A DNA stretch of 64,000 bases, taken from the NCBI GenBank assembly GCA_016124945.1, contig WGMT01000020.1, positions 89,342 through 153,341 of the forward strand, written 5' to 3'. Numbering within the stretch: the first letter of the stretch is position 1; each line of letters starts with the position of its first letter. The DNA comes from a bacterium (lineage in GTDB: Bacteria; Chloroflexota; Anaerolineae; Caldilineales; Caldilineaceae). Positions 42,350 through 52,900 of this stretch are shown here, piece by piece. The notes beneath the pieces were generated by a model. That model did no database searches. It worked only from the letters and a program-made list of their open reading frames with translations, and was not told where the DNA came from. Made by a program: the position numbers and the translations under genes.

Positions 42350-43378
42350 ATGCCGTCTTTGATCCCGGTATCGAACCGCCCGTTCAACGCCGAAACCCCT
42401 CTGGAAGTATTGCCCGAACCACTGACACCCATCGATCTTTTCTACGTACGCAACCACTTCGACGTCCCTGAGATTGATCTAGAAAGCTACCGTTTGACTG
42501 TCTCAGGCGTGGTGGAGAGGCCACTGACGTTGACTTTGGCCGAGATTCAAGCGCTGCCCAATCGCACAGTGACCACTGCCATGGAATGCGCCGGAAACGG
42601 ACGCCTCTTTATGGAGCCCAAACCCGCGGGGACGCCGTGGGAACTTGGCGCGGTCAGCGTGGCTTCGTGGACGGGGACGCCATTGGTCGAAGTGCTCAAG
42701 TTGGCAGGTATACAGGACGACGCTGTAGACGTCCTCTTTCGAGGCGCGGACGGCGGCACCGTGGAACAGAAGGCGATCCAATACGAACGCAGTCTCTCTT
42801 TGGCGCTGGCAATGAATGCAGATGTGCTGCTTGTGTGGGCTATGAACGGCGAACCGTTGACGCCTAACCACGGACACCCGCTGCGTGTGTTGGTGCCAGG
42901 CTGGTACGGTATGGCGGCGGTGAAGTGGTTACAGGCCATCGAAGTGCTCCCCCATGCTTTCGACGGCTACTACCAGAGCTATCACTACGTCTACTGGGAC
43001 GATGACCATGCGCCAGACGGCGAACCCTTGCGCAAGATGCAGGTGAGATCTCTGATCTGTTCTGTAGGCGAGGGTGCAGAGGTGACCACGCCTGTGGAAC
43101 TGCGCGGCGTGGCCTGGTCCGGGCATGGTCCTGTCATTCAAGTGGAGCTTTCTACAGGCGGTGACGTGTGGAAGGACGCAGAGCTTGATCCCCCATCCGA
43201 GCCGGGTGCGCTACAAAATTGGCACTGGCAGTGGACGCCGCCTGCGTCGGGTGAGTACACCTTCAGCGTACGCGCTACCGACGCAGCCGGCAACACACAG
43301 CCGATACATCACCGCAGCAACCGTCTCGGCTATGGCAACAACGCCGTCCACAGCCTGACCCTGAACGTGGCCGAGTAA
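42350..43378 (+). CDS. sulfite oxidase-family molybdopterin enzyme
   Basis: 342 aa from the ATG at 42350 (AAGGAAG upstream). SUOX fold: molybdopterin domain with the Mo-ligand C80 in TTAMECAGNGR, followed by WTGTPLVEVLKLAG, GADGGTVEQK, NGEPLTPNHGHPLRVLVPGWYGM and WLQAIEV, then a C-terminal dimerisation (Mo-co_dimer) domain with TPVELRGVAWSG and WKDAEL. No Tat or Sec signal is visible, so it may be cytoplasmic, or its exported heme partner is elsewhere. Its electron acceptor and substrate (sulfite, nitrate or other) cannot be told. Confidence 0.9.
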   Translation: MPSLIPVSNRPFNAETPLEVLPEPLTPIDLFYVRNHFDVPEIDLESYRLTVSGVVERPLTLTLAEIQALPNRTVTTAMECAGNGRLFMEPKPAGTPWELGAVSVASWTGTPLVEVLKLAGIQDDAVDVLFRGADGGTVEQKAIQYERSLSLALAMNADVLLVWAMNGEPLTPNHGHPLRVLVPGWYGMAAVKWLQAIEVLPHAFDGYYQSYHYVYWDDDHAPDGEPLRKMQVRSLICSVGEGAEVTTPVELRGVAWSGHGPVIQVELSTGGDVWKDAELDPPSEPGALQNWHWQWTPPASGEYTFSVRATDAAGNTQPIHHRSNRLGYGNNAVHSLTLNVAE

Positions 43379-43386
43379 CCCACCTG

Positions 43387-44388
43387 ATGGACCCACAACT
43401 ACGCACGAAGTTTTTATGGTCGCTGCTGCTGGCGCTGGTTGTCTACATGGCGCTGATCCTCTACGCCGACTGGCAGGCGTTGGCCGAAACGCTGGCCGGC
43501 TTCCAGTGGATCTACCTCCCCGGCGCGCTAGGACTAACGCTGATCAACTACCTGGGGCGACTGCTCAAGTGGCACTGGTACTTACAGTTAATCGGCGTCC
43601 GCATCAGCCGTGCCGACAGTGGACGCATCTTCGGCGTAGGCATGTTGATGGTGATGACGCCGGGCAAAGTAGGCGAATTCCTCAAGAGCTACATGGTAAA
43701 AAACATTACCGGCACGCCCATGTCTGTCACTGCGCCGGTGGTGTTGGCCGAACGCATGACCGACGGACTGGCCATGTTGATCCTGGCGGGTGTGGGCCTC
43801 TTCGCCTTCCAAGACACGACGGCGCGGCTGGTGGCCATCGTGGCGCTGTTGGCGATCCTCAGCATCATTTTGCTGGTGCAGGTGCGTCCTTTGGCATTGT
43901 GGATGCTAAACTTCGGCGAAAAGTTACCGGTGGTGAACCGTTTTGCGCATGGGCTCCACGAATTTTACGAAAGCAGCTACCTGTTGTTCCGGCCACGCAA
44001 TCTGGTCATTGCGGTAAGCATCGGCGTGGTCAGTTGGCTGTGCGAAGGCATCGCCTACTATCTGGTGCTGGTGGGAATGGGCATCACCCCCAACTGGGAA
44101 GTGCTGCTGATCTCCATTTTTATTTTCAGCATCAGCACGGTGGTGGGTGCGCTTATCGCCACGCCGGGCGGGTTAGGCGGCACCGAAGGATCGCTGGTGG
44201 CGCTCTCCGGCCAGCTGCTGGAGATGGCGCGCACACCAGCCAGTGCGGCGGCTCTGTTGATCCGCTTCGCTACGCTCTGGTTTGGCGTCGCCATCGGCAT
44301 TGTAAGCGTTATCCTTTGGCCGAAGTTGCTGAGTGGATCAGAGCAGGTTGCAGCCGGAGGTGTGGACACAGATCAAAGGAAAGAGTGA
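43387..44388 (+). CDS. lysylphosphatidylglycerol synthase-TM/flippase-like membrane protein
   Basis: 333 aa with eight TM segments of the UPF0104/PF03706 type. Signatures: GVGMLMVMTPGKVGEFLKSY, VLAERMTDGLAMLILA and the closing TPGGLGGTEGSLVAL. Members include the TM domain of MprF and glycan-lipid flippase-like proteins. The start lies 8 nt after the SUOX stop without a clear Shine-Dalgarno, which suggests coupled translation. It could handle lipid-linked sugars for the glycosyltransferases of this region (inference). Confidence 0.85.
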   Translation: MDPQLRTKFLWSLLLALVVYMALILYADWQALAETLAGFQWIYLPGALGLTLINYLGRLLKWHWYLQLIGVRISRADSGRIFGVGMLMVMTPGKVGEFLKSYMVKNITGTPMSVTAPVVLAERMTDGLAMLILAGVGLFAFQDTTARLVAIVALLAILSIILLVQVRPLALWMLNFGEKLPVVNRFAHGLHEFYESSYLLFRPRNLVIAVSIGVVSWLCEGIAYYLVLVGMGITPNWEVLLISIFIFSISTVVGALIATPGGLGGTEGSLVALSGQLLEMARTPASAAALLIRFATLWFGVAIGIVSVILWPKLLSGSEQVAAGGVDTDQRKE

Positions 44389-44528
44389 ACCAGAAAAAGT
44401 CCGTATTTTCTCGAATCGGTCTGTTTCTTTGTGTTCTTTGCGGTTAAAAAAGCCTCTTGTTGTGGATTCACAAAAACCAGGTAGTCACAAAAAAGCCTGT
44501 GTCTACAAAAAAGTCTGGAAGAAAGAAA

Positions 44529-45212
44529 ATGTGGAAAGTCGATCTACACTCGCATACAATTTTCAGCCGCGATTGCCTGAGCCATCCTGAAGCGGTGATT
44601 GCGCAGGCGCGCGCCGTCGGGCTGGACAAGCTGGCGATCACCGAGCACAACAACCTTGACGGTGCGATCTATGTCAAGTCGTTGGCACCGGATCTGATCA
44701 TCGTGGGCGAAGAGATCAAAACAACACATGGCGAGATCATCGCCTATTTCGTCAAAGAAGCGGTGCCCAAAGGGCTCTCACCTCAGGAGACAATCCGAAG
44801 GCTACGCCAACAAGGGGCAATAATCAGCATTCCTCACCCGCTTGACACCTTGCGCCACTCGGCAATGGGGCTCAAAAACGTGCTGGAGGTTATCGACGAT
44901 GTGGACGCGCTGGAGGTGCTTAACGCCCGCTGCGTCCGCCCTGCCGACAACGTGGCCGCCCTTGCGCTGGCAACAGAACGGGGTAAACTGGTGACAGCCG
45001 GCAGCGATGCCCACACAGTGGGCGAACTAGGCCGATGTCACCTGTTGATGCCTCCGTTCGAAGACAACGCCCCCAGTTTCCTGGCCGCCCTACACCACGC
45101 AAAACCCCAGGGCAGCATCAGTCCCTTCTGGCCACACCTGGCCAGCACCTACGCCAAGTGGCGCAAGCGATTTCGTCCTGTGTTGTATGGTGGGGTAGAA
45201 CACAAAGCGTAA
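44529..45212 (+). CDS. PHP-domain phosphoesterase
   Basis: 227 aa from the ATG at 44529 (frame open to 44457; GGAAGAAAG upstream). The PHP metal motif VDLHSHTIFSRDC opens the protein, followed by ITEHNN, GEEIKTTHGE, ISIPHP and the final GSDAHTVGELG. The set HxH, E, H, D/H is complete, so a trinuclear-metal phosphoesterase acting on an unknown phosphate ester or nucleic acid is expected (YciV/RNase AM-like or histidinol-phosphatase-like). It lacks the polymerase-type context. Confidence 0.87.
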   Translation: MWKVDLHSHTIFSRDCLSHPEAVIAQARAVGLDKLAITEHNNLDGAIYVKSLAPDLIIVGEEIKTTHGEIIAYFVKEAVPKGLSPQETIRRLRQQGAIISIPHPLDTLRHSAMGLKNVLEVIDDVDALEVLNARCVRPADNVAALALATERGKLVTAGSDAHTVGELGRCHLLMPPFEDNAPSFLAALHHAKPQGSISPFWPHLASTYAKWRKRFRPVLYGGVEHKA

Positions 45213-45231
45213 CCTATTTTCGGAGCCAAAC

Positions 45232-46209
45232 ATGGACCTGTTCCTCGGCCTTGGGCTAAGCCTGACAGCCGCCGTTGTCCCAACCATCATCTACGCCATG
45301 GCATTTTACCTGGCGGATCGCTACGAACGCGAGCCGGTTTGGCTAGGGATTGTGGCCTTTTTGTGGGGTGCCGTCCCGGCGATAATCGTCAGCCTGATTG
45401 GGGAGATCCTCATTGGCGCGCCGATGGTCAACGCGCCGGGATCGCTGGCAGAAGCAGTGGTGGAAACGGCTGTGGTTGCGCCGCTGGTCGAAGAATTTGT
45501 AAAGGGCCTGGCCGTTTTCGCCATCTTTTACTTTTTCCGCCACGAATTTGACGGCGTGCTCGACGGCCTCACCTATGGCGCGCTCATCGGCTTTGGCTTT
45601 GCCATGACCGAGAATTTTCTCTACTTCGTCGGCGCATTTAGCGAAGGCGGCTTCGTAGACCTGACGATCCTCATCTTTTTACGGTCGATTGTCTTTGGTC
45701 TGAACCATGCCTTCTACACCGGCCTGCTGGGTATCGGCTTTGGGATGGCGCGGCTGAGCCACAGCAAAGGACAGCGCAACGCCTGGATCATCTTCGGCTT
45801 TGCAGCGTCTGTCTTTGCCCACGCCGTCCACAATTTTGGGGCCAGTATCAGCGTTGTCAACGGGGTCGGCATCTTCCTCAGCCTGGGGATGGCCATATTG
45901 GGCGTGGGCATGGTCCTCTTGGCGCTGATGCTCACCTGGCAACAGGAACTCAAGTGGCTACGCGAAGAATTAAACGAAGAGGTGGGCATCCTCCTCACAG
46001 AACAAGAGTACGCTGCACTCACGAAAAATTGGCGACGCTCCGACCTGCTCGACCGCAAGCACTACGGCGAACAGGCGCTCCGCATGCAACAGCTCGTGGA
46101 ACTGGCCTTCCGCAAACACCGTTTACGCCGTTTAGGCACTGCACGCGAGCCGAAATTGACAGCGCAGATCCAGGAGTTGCGCGCTCAGGTCGCCGCTCGG
46201 ATTGGGTAA
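45232..46209 (+). CDS. PrsW-family intramembrane metalloprotease
   Basis: 325 aa. Eight hydrophobic segments with the PrsW/PF13367 motifs: DRYEREPVWL, APLVEEFVKGLAVF (double Glu), GFGFAMTENFLY and GLNHAFYTGLLGIGFG (metal-binding His). PrsW proteins cut anti-sigma factors or bacteriocin precursors in the membrane. The C-terminal 90 residues form a charged cytoplasmic tail with two helices (TWQQELKWLREELNEE). GGAG lies 8 nt before the ATG. No membrane anti-sigma factor is encoded next to it. Confidence 0.87.
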   Translation: MDLFLGLGLSLTAAVVPTIIYAMAFYLADRYEREPVWLGIVAFLWGAVPAIIVSLIGEILIGAPMVNAPGSLAEAVVETAVVAPLVEEFVKGLAVFAIFYFFRHEFDGVLDGLTYGALIGFGFAMTENFLYFVGAFSEGGFVDLTILIFLRSIVFGLNHAFYTGLLGIGFGMARLSHSKGQRNAWIIFGFAASVFAHAVHNFGASISVVNGVGIFLSLGMAILGVGMVLLALMLTWQQELKWLREELNEEVGILLTEQEYAALTKNWRRSDLLDRKHYGEQALRMQQLVELAFRKHRLRRLGTAREPKLTAQIQELRAQVAARIG

Positions 46210-46293
46210 TTGGGTAACCCAGCTTGGCCATATGGTTGCGTCGACGACACCGGCGGACGGCCCTAGACCCAGCTAGAATAGAAGGGAATTCTG

Positions 46294-48141
46294 ATGAAAA
46301 CTAAACATAAACGAGTAGGGCTAACATTTTCCGGCATTGCGATTGGTCTCACGCTGCTACTATGGCTCGTCCCCGGTATTGACGGCATCGCCTACGCCCA
46401 AGGCACGGCGCCGCCAACCGCCACGCGCACACGCAACGCCACAGCAACAGTCACAGCAACAGTCACAGCAACAGTCACAGCAACGGATACACGAAGCACA
46501 CAAACGGCTACCGCCACTTCAACGCGGCGGGCTACATCAACGCGACCAGCGGCAACGGCGACACCCTCTGCCACAGCGACGTTCACCACCACTCCGCAGG
46601 TGACAGAAGAAGCGCCGAGCGTGCCGGTTACCGTCACGGTTGTGGTCACCGTTACCAGTGTGGCAACCGCACCCGTTACGCCGACGCCAACAGCCGGCGC
46701 GCCGGTTATGGAATTGCTAGAGACCGAAGTGCTCACCGGCACCATCCTGGCCAACCGCACTGAGGTGACAACCACCTTCTTCCTTGAAGGACGGCTCTAT
46801 GAGCTACCGCCGCTACGCTCCACCAGTGCAGTGCTCCAACGTCCGCTCACAGTGCTCACCCTCTACAATTGCGAAGTAGGTGATGCAACAGCGAGTGCCG
46901 CGGACAGTGCCGCGGCCACTGCAGAATGCTTCTGGGACCCCTATCCCGTGCGCCAGGACGGCTTTTACGAAATCGTCAACGGGGCGGATGTGGATGCACC
47001 GCTCAGCTTGCTCCTGCAAGAAGCTGCGCCGCCGCCTGATGATCAGATCTGGATCCAGAATCGCACCGGCCACCCAGAACGATTCCTCTACGCCGGCAAC
47101 CTCTTTGAACTAGCCAACAGCAATGTCCTTGAGCTGACGCTGGACGAAGCCGAGCTTGTCGGCGGTGTGCCGGTGGGCGAGATCTATCTGCGTCGCTGTC
47201 TTGGTGTGGCGGAGCGCGCCGTCTGCGAATGGCTGCCACAGCCGGTTGTGGGTGGCATCTACTACGCGCTCATCGACGAAACGGCCCCCGGCCTTTTGCC
47301 CAACAGCGCGATGACGACGATCCAGCTCGATCTGGTGCTGGGCGAAGAGCGACTGGCAGCGCTGGCCACCCCGACCCCCGAACCGACACCGACGCCTGCC
47401 CCCACCGAAGTGCCGCCCACGCCGGACCCAGCAGCAACCCTCATCGCCGCAGGGGACGCCGTCCTCTGCACGGCGCAGGTGCCACGTCTCAATGTGCGTA
47501 GCGGCCCAGGCGTCGAGTATGTGGTCGTCGCCCAAGTTCAACAGGAGGCAGACAACGGGCGCTTCGCCGCGATCGGCCAGAACGCCGCCGGCGACTGGCT
47601 GGCGGTGGATCCGAGCGTGGCCGACGGTGGATGGGTGATCAACACGCCCCAGTTTGTTGTCTGCCAAGGTGACACCAGCACCCTTGCCGTCACCCAGGTG
47701 ACCGATGGACGAGTGGCCGAGCCGACGTCCGTTCCCGCGGCGGCGGATAGCACAGAAGGTGAAAGCACAGAAGGCGAAACAGCGGACGCCGAAGGCGAAG
47801 CGGAGACAGAAGAGACCGACGCGTCCGGCGAAGCGGGGATCCCGTTAGGACAAGCCCGCCTCATCGCCACCAACGCCTTCGATCAAGACATTCGCTTTAC
47901 GTTGGCCGCCAACGAACATGGCCTGCCCGAAGGCTCACCGTCCGAATACGATTTGGCGCCCGGTCAAAGCATTTCGTTCACCATCCGCGCAGGGCGTGTG
48001 CAGTTCTCAGCCAGTTCACCCTTCCGCAGCAGTTCGGGCAACGCCGAGTTTATCATCCAAGAAGGAACAGCACGCGAACTCTTCTTGCGTTTCTTCCCCT
48101 CCGAAGGGGATCCAAATCGGTGGGAATTACAGTGGGAGTAA
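46294..48141 (+). CDS. secreted Thr/Pro-rich protein with SH3-like domain
   Basis: 615 aa with a signal peptide (residues 8-35, VGLTFSGIAIGLTLLLWLV, cut near AYAQG). Residues about 38-140 are a Thr-rich low-complexity stalk including in-frame TVTA repeats from 15-bp tandem DNA units (46441-46490). Residues about 150-350 hold two similar beta-rich modules, then a TPEPTPTPAPTEVPPTP linker, an SH3b domain (LNVRSGPGVEYVVVAQV, about residue 400) and an acidic linker before a final beta domain. Probably a cell-wall-binding surface protein. AAGGG precedes the ATG. Confidence 0.75.
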   Translation: MKTKHKRVGLTFSGIAIGLTLLLWLVPGIDGIAYAQGTAPPTATRTRNATATVTATVTATVTATDTRSTQTATATSTRRATSTRPAATATPSATATFTTTPQVTEEAPSVPVTVTVVVTVTSVATAPVTPTPTAGAPVMELLETEVLTGTILANRTEVTTTFFLEGRLYELPPLRSTSAVLQRPLTVLTLYNCEVGDATASAADSAAATAECFWDPYPVRQDGFYEIVNGADVDAPLSLLLQEAAPPPDDQIWIQNRTGHPERFLYAGNLFELANSNVLELTLDEAELVGGVPVGEIYLRRCLGVAERAVCEWLPQPVVGGIYYALIDETAPGLLPNSAMTTIQLDLVLGEERLAALATPTPEPTPTPAPTEVPPTPDPAATLIAAGDAVLCTAQVPRLNVRSGPGVEYVVVAQVQQEADNGRFAAIGQNAAGDWLAVDPSVADGGWVINTPQFVVCQGDTSTLAVTQVTDGRVAEPTSVPAAADSTEGESTEGETADAEGEAETEETDASGEAGIPLGQARLIATNAFDQDIRFTLAANEHGLPEGSPSEYDLAPGQSISFTIRAGRVQFSASSPFRSSSGNAEFIIQEGTARELFLRFFPSEGDPNRWELQWE

Positions 48142-48145
48142 ACGC

Positions 48146-48997
48146 ATGACCGACGTCCCCATCTTTGTGGGCGAAAGCGCGTGGCAGGCCGAGAATCTGG
48201 CGCGCATTGAGCATCACCTATCCGTAATTCGTAATCAGGAAGACGACACACTCTTTACCGAATGGTGGAACGGCCACTTTGTGGTGCTTACCCATGCAGA
48301 CGGTTACCTGCGCCTGTGGATGATGGAGGAAGAGGTTGCCAACACCACTTGGGTGCAGAGTGTTCTCGATCTGGAAGATCCTTTGCACCTGGTGCTGAAC
48401 TACACGCAAGCCATGCTCCTAACACTGGCCTGGCAGCCCGATCCAAGACGGGTCTTCATAAGTGGATTAGGCGGCGGATCACTGCCGTTGGTGCTGCATC
48501 ACCACTTCCCCAACATTGTCCTCGATTGTGTGGAGATTTCGCCTGCCGTAGTCGAAGCAACCACGACGTATCTGCCACTGCCCGTTGACGAACGCATCAC
48601 CGTCACCGTGGCCGACGCCGCCGACTTTCTGGCCATGCAAGCACCGTCAACCTACGACATGCTGTTGCTCGATCTCTTTACAGATGGCGGCAAAACGCCG
48701 GATCATGTCACAGATCGGGCGTTCTTCGAGATCTGCCACCAACGGTTAACGGCAAATGGCGTCCTCTCGATGAACCTGTACAGCCTCGCCGAAGGACATG
48801 CTCAACGGCTGGAACGGCTGCAGGAGATCTTTGAGAGCGTCTACATCTGCAAAATCCATAGCGGCATTGACGTGGTCCTGGCTGCAAAGACAGCGCCGAT
48901 TGGCCGGTTCACCATGCTTGAGCGCAGCATCGACGTGCAAAAACGCAGACAGTTCCATTTTCGCCTGCCCGACTGGGTGAAGAGCGTCACCCTCTGA
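48146..48997 (+). CDS. spermidine synthase-like methyltransferase-fold protein
   Basis: 283 aa from the ATG at 48146 (GGGAG upstream; the frame is open to 47918 inside the previous gene). Rossmann fold of the spermine/spermidine synthase family with FISGLGGGSLPLVLHHH, VEISPAVVEAT, VADAADFL and YDMLLLDLFTDGG. The family's catalytic Asp is represented in DLFTDG, but the usual substrate gate is altered, so it may be a distant polyamine-synthase-like protein rather than a true SpeE. It follows the secreted SH3 protein by 4 nt and precedes the FkbM gene by 11 nt, so the three may be cotranscribed. Confidence 0.8.
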   Translation: MTDVPIFVGESAWQAENLARIEHHLSVIRNQEDDTLFTEWWNGHFVVLTHADGYLRLWMMEEEVANTTWVQSVLDLEDPLHLVLNYTQAMLLTLAWQPDPRRVFISGLGGGSLPLVLHHHFPNIVLDCVEISPAVVEATTTYLPLPVDERITVTVADAADFLAMQAPSTYDMLLLDLFTDGGKTPDHVTDRAFFEICHQRLTANGVLSMNLYSLAEGHAQRLERLQEIFESVYICKIHSGIDVVLAAKTAPIGRFTMLERSIDVQKRRQFHFRLPDWVKSVTL

Positions 48998-49008
48998 AAG
49001 AAGCCACT

Positions 49009-49758
49009 TTGAACCGGAATGTAGCACGCCAATGGGGACTCGTCCGCTCGTTGATCATCTACTATGCGCAGCCATGGAGACGGGTACAGGCGCGCCGGTT
49101 TTATGGTCAATTTATTAAGCGTGGTGACCTCTGCTTCGACATTGGCGCACATGTAGGCAGCCGGTTGAGCCTGTGGGCGGCGATGGGCGCACGCAGTGTG
49201 GCCGTTGAACCACTGCCACACTGTATGTCGCTGCTGCGCCGTATCTACGGCGGCAACCCCAACGTCTTCCTCGTGGAAGCGGCGGCTGGGGCTGAAGCCG
49301 GGCAGGCAACCATCCACCTGAACCCGGCCAACCCCACCATTGCCACCCTCTCACAGCAGTGGATTGCCGCCGTACAGCGCCGCTCAGATTTCGCCAACGT
49401 CACCTGGGACGAGGCTATCGATGTGTCGGTGATTACGCTGGACAGCCTGATCGCCCAACACGGCGTCCCCGTCTTCTGCAAGATCGACGTGGAAGGCTTC
49501 GAACCCGCCGTCCTGCAAGGACTTTCGCAGCCGATCCCCATGCTGTCGCTGGAGTACACCCCCGCCGATATCCCCGCCTCCCTCGCCTGCATCGACCGGC
49601 TCAGCCAACTGGGCGACTACGAGTACAATTGGTCCGTAGGCGAAGGCCAAAAACTGGCAGAAAGTGTGTGGCTCCCCCCGGCTGCGATGCGTTCTCTGCT
49701 TGAAAAGATGAAGATCGACGATCCCTCCGGTGATTTCTATGCGAAGGAAATATTATAG
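49009..49758 (+). CDS. FkbM-family methyltransferase
   Basis: 249 aa with TTG start (49009-49011), GAAAGAAG upstream. SAM-binding fold with CFDIGAHVGSRLSLWAAMGA (motif I), VAVEPLP, SVITLDSL-like VITLDSLIAQHG and the family signature CKIDVEGFEPAVLQGL. FkbM enzymes O-methylate small molecules or surface glycans; with the glycosyltransferase neighbourhood, sugar methylation is the favoured role (inference). The last gene of the co-directional series. Confidence 0.85.
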   Translation: MNRNVARQWGLVRSLIIYYAQPWRRVQARRFYGQFIKRGDLCFDIGAHVGSRLSLWAAMGARSVAVEPLPHCMSLLRRIYGGNPNVFLVEAAAGAEAGQATIHLNPANPTIATLSQQWIAAVQRRSDFANVTWDEAIDVSVITLDSLIAQHGVPVFCKIDVEGFEPAVLQGLSQPIPMLSLEYTPADIPASLACIDRLSQLGDYEYNWSVGEGQKLAESVWLPPAAMRSLLEKMKIDDPSGDFYAKEIL

Positions 49759-49896
49759 AGGCACGATTTACCGTGCCCCTACAATATCCGTTCGCCGTTG
49801 TGGGGACGTGCTCTCAAATTCAACGCCCTGCGGTTAGTAACCGCAGCTACGACAAACGAATCCTCTCCCGTCATACGTAGGTCACGCTAACAGAGA

Positions 49897-49931
49897 CAAA
49901 AAAAGGGCGTCCGGTGAGGACGCCCTTTCTC
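49897..49931 (-). terminator. Rho-independent terminator of the giant surface protein gene
   Basis: Minus strand AGGGCGTCC/GGACGCCCT stem with a short loop, followed by a run of eight T. Between it and the stop codon (49954-50000) lie tandem CCAACTGCTACCTG units. Confidence 0.88.
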
Positions 49932-49994
49932 CATTCACTTACGAACACCAATCCAACTGCTACCTGCCAACTGCTACCTGCTACCTGCCAACTG

Positions 49995-52900
49995 CTACCT
50001 CTCCACCGCCGGCAAGAAGAGATACAAATTCGTATCCGCCTCTTCCACGATGATCGTCGCTGTGAGTTCGGGGTTGGTAACGTCGCGGTAAGTGTAGGTG
50101 CCTACCGTTTGAAGCTGGCGACGGTAGGTGTCACCTGGGCCAAGCAGACCACTGTCCCAGGCGCCGCTGTCTGCGTTGACCGACGAGGGCAGCAAGCCGT
50201 CATAGCTGACCGACGGTGTGATACTGGTGCTGCTGCGCAGTGAGGTATCGGCATTGATCCACTCGATGGTAGCGCCCAGCGGCACCGTCACCACGGCGGG
50301 TTCGAAGCCACCATCGGTGATGGAGACCTGCACGTGGGCCTCGCCGGCGACGAGCGGCGTCAGCGGCACGTCGAAGTGGACCGGCGCATCGATCACCGTC
50401 AGGTCGGGGCTGGTGTAGGGCTGGTAGCCCGTCTTCGCCACATCCAGGCGGAAGACACCGGCTGGTGTGAAGAAGCTGAAGTAGCCGTCAGTCGCCACGG
50501 TCTGCGGGTTAACCTGATCGAACTGAACGGCAGGCCAGAGCACGAAGACCTCGTCACCGCCGGCGGCGCTGGTGGTGGACTGCATACAGCTCACCAGTGC
50601 AGCGTCGATGGGCATGCCCGTTGTCACATCGAAGACGGTGCCTTCGGGGTCGATGAGCACGGTGCCATCGGAGCAGCGGCGGATCAGGTTGCAGGTGACG
50701 CAGATACGCACCGCACCGGTGAGACGCCCACCCTCTTCCACACTGAAGGTGCCGGTGTAGATACGATCGTTGTCGGGATCGGTGAGTTCCACCTGGATAT
50801 CGTCGCCGATTTCCAGTGTCACCTGGGCGTTGGGATCGGAACAGCAGACCCGCAACGAGACGGTGTAGGTGTGGCCGGGGCGCAGGAAGATCTGCCAACC
50901 GGCTTCGTCGAGCCGCCCACTGGGGATGATAATGTGTCCGCTTTCGTCTTCGAAGCGCAGGCTGATGGGATCCCAGAAGAGCGTGCTGTCGACGATGATG
51001 TGGACGGTGGGCGACGGCTCGCTGGTCACAGCACCGGCGCGGGCCACAGTGTAGATGTCGTGGGGGCCATCGGGCAGGTTGACCACGTAGGACCAGTTGC
51101 CCTGGCCGTTGCCGTGGGTGTCGGTGCTGATGTCGGTAACCACCGGCGCACCGTCGATGTAGATGTCCACCACTGCGCCGGGCTGCACCCAGCCTTCGAT
51201 TGTCACCGTGCCGGTGCAGGTGCTGCCCGCGGCCGGGCTGACGATGACCGGCGGCAGAATTGGCACGGTGACGGTGGCAACAGCGCTGTTGTTGAGGGTG
51301 TTGCCGTCGTTGTTGCTAGAGACGACCACGTTGTTGGTGATGACCGTCCCCGGCGGCGTTGTCCACGGGATGCTGGTGCGCAGGATCACCAGCCCCGATC
51401 CACCGGCGGGCAGCGTTCCTACGTTGTAGTCGAGTGTGTTGCCGCTAATCGACGGCGCATAGAACGGAATCGAGTGCTCGGCGATAAGCGTCTGCGGTGC
51501 AGCATAGCTGTCGATGACGTGTACGTCATTTGCCGCCGATGAGCCGCCGTTGTTGTAGTTGACAACCCAGCCGATCACCCAGCGGCGCTGCTGTGTCACC
51601 GGATCGAAGTCGGGCCAGATTTCGCCGCGCTTGGTCACCGCCGGGTCCGCCTTGGGATCAACGACCTTCCCGTTCAAAAGATAGTCTTCGGTTTCGCCGG
51701 TGCGGAAGGGGATATCGTAGCCGCGGCCGTCGCCGTGGGTGGTGAATGGTTTGTTCGACGGGCGCTCACTCAAGGTCAACCGCAGCCATGCCGGGCGCTG
51801 CGCCAGTTCATCCAGCCAGTGGACGGGTCCTGTGGTGGTGAGGACCATCACATGTTGGCCGGGGCCAAGTAGATTGGCCGCCACCGGCTGATCGACGACG
51901 ATGTGCTCGTAGGCGATGCTAGGCGCACCGGCGGCGTTCTGGGGACACTCGAAGCGGTCAGCCCAGTCGCCGTCGCGGTTGCTGTCCACCCAGGCATTGA
52001 TGTAGCCGGTGCCGTTGGGCAGCAGCGCCAGCGCTGCCGGCGTAATGGTGACAAGCACACGCATGGTGCCGATGCGACAGTGCTGGAAGTTCACCGTAGC
52101 CAGGTCGAGGCCGTCGTCGTAGCGATCACGGTCGGCCACATTGTTGGCCGGATCGAGATTGGTTGCGCCGTCGGCATCGAAGCCCTGATCGGCCTCGACT
52201 TCGGCGCTGACCCGCTTGCCCAGGAAGAAAGGACGAGGCTGATCGTGGCGCGGTCCTCGTTCGGGCGCAGCCACGTTGAAGACGGTGGGGAAGTTGGCCT
52301 GTACACTGGGGTAAGCCGTCATCGCCACACCGGCGTGGTTGGTGCTGTCCGGCGCGTCACCCAGGTCGCGGCAGGCGTAGCGCAACGTCACCGGGTTGCT
52401 CTGACCGTTCCGGTTGCCCACGGTCCACTTGGCAATGTTGACGAGAGGCTGTCCACATTCCACCTGGCCGATCTTCACTTCGATTTTGATGGTGACAGGC
52501 GACGTCCCCGGGCCGAGGAGACCGTCCCAGATCACGGTCTGGCCGCTGTTGATGATGGCGGCGATGCCCGAACTGCTGCTGACGGAGACCGCAGTGACGC
52601 CGCTGGGCAGGTCGTCGCTGATGTGGACGGTGTGGGTGAGGCCGTCTGTGTTGCTCAGGGTGAGGTAGTAGACTGCGCTCATGCCGGGCAACACTTCGGC
52701 ATCGGTGACGGGTGTGCCGTTGGCGTTCACCAGGACACTTTTGGTCAGTTCGATCTTGGGATCGACAGGCTTACATTCTACCGGCGTCTTCACTTCGGCA
52801 AAGGCAGACTGGCCGTTAGGAATCGCCACAATCGCACGGTTGACCACGATATCGACACACGCAATCAGGCGCACACGGAAGTCAAAGCGCACCACAGCGT

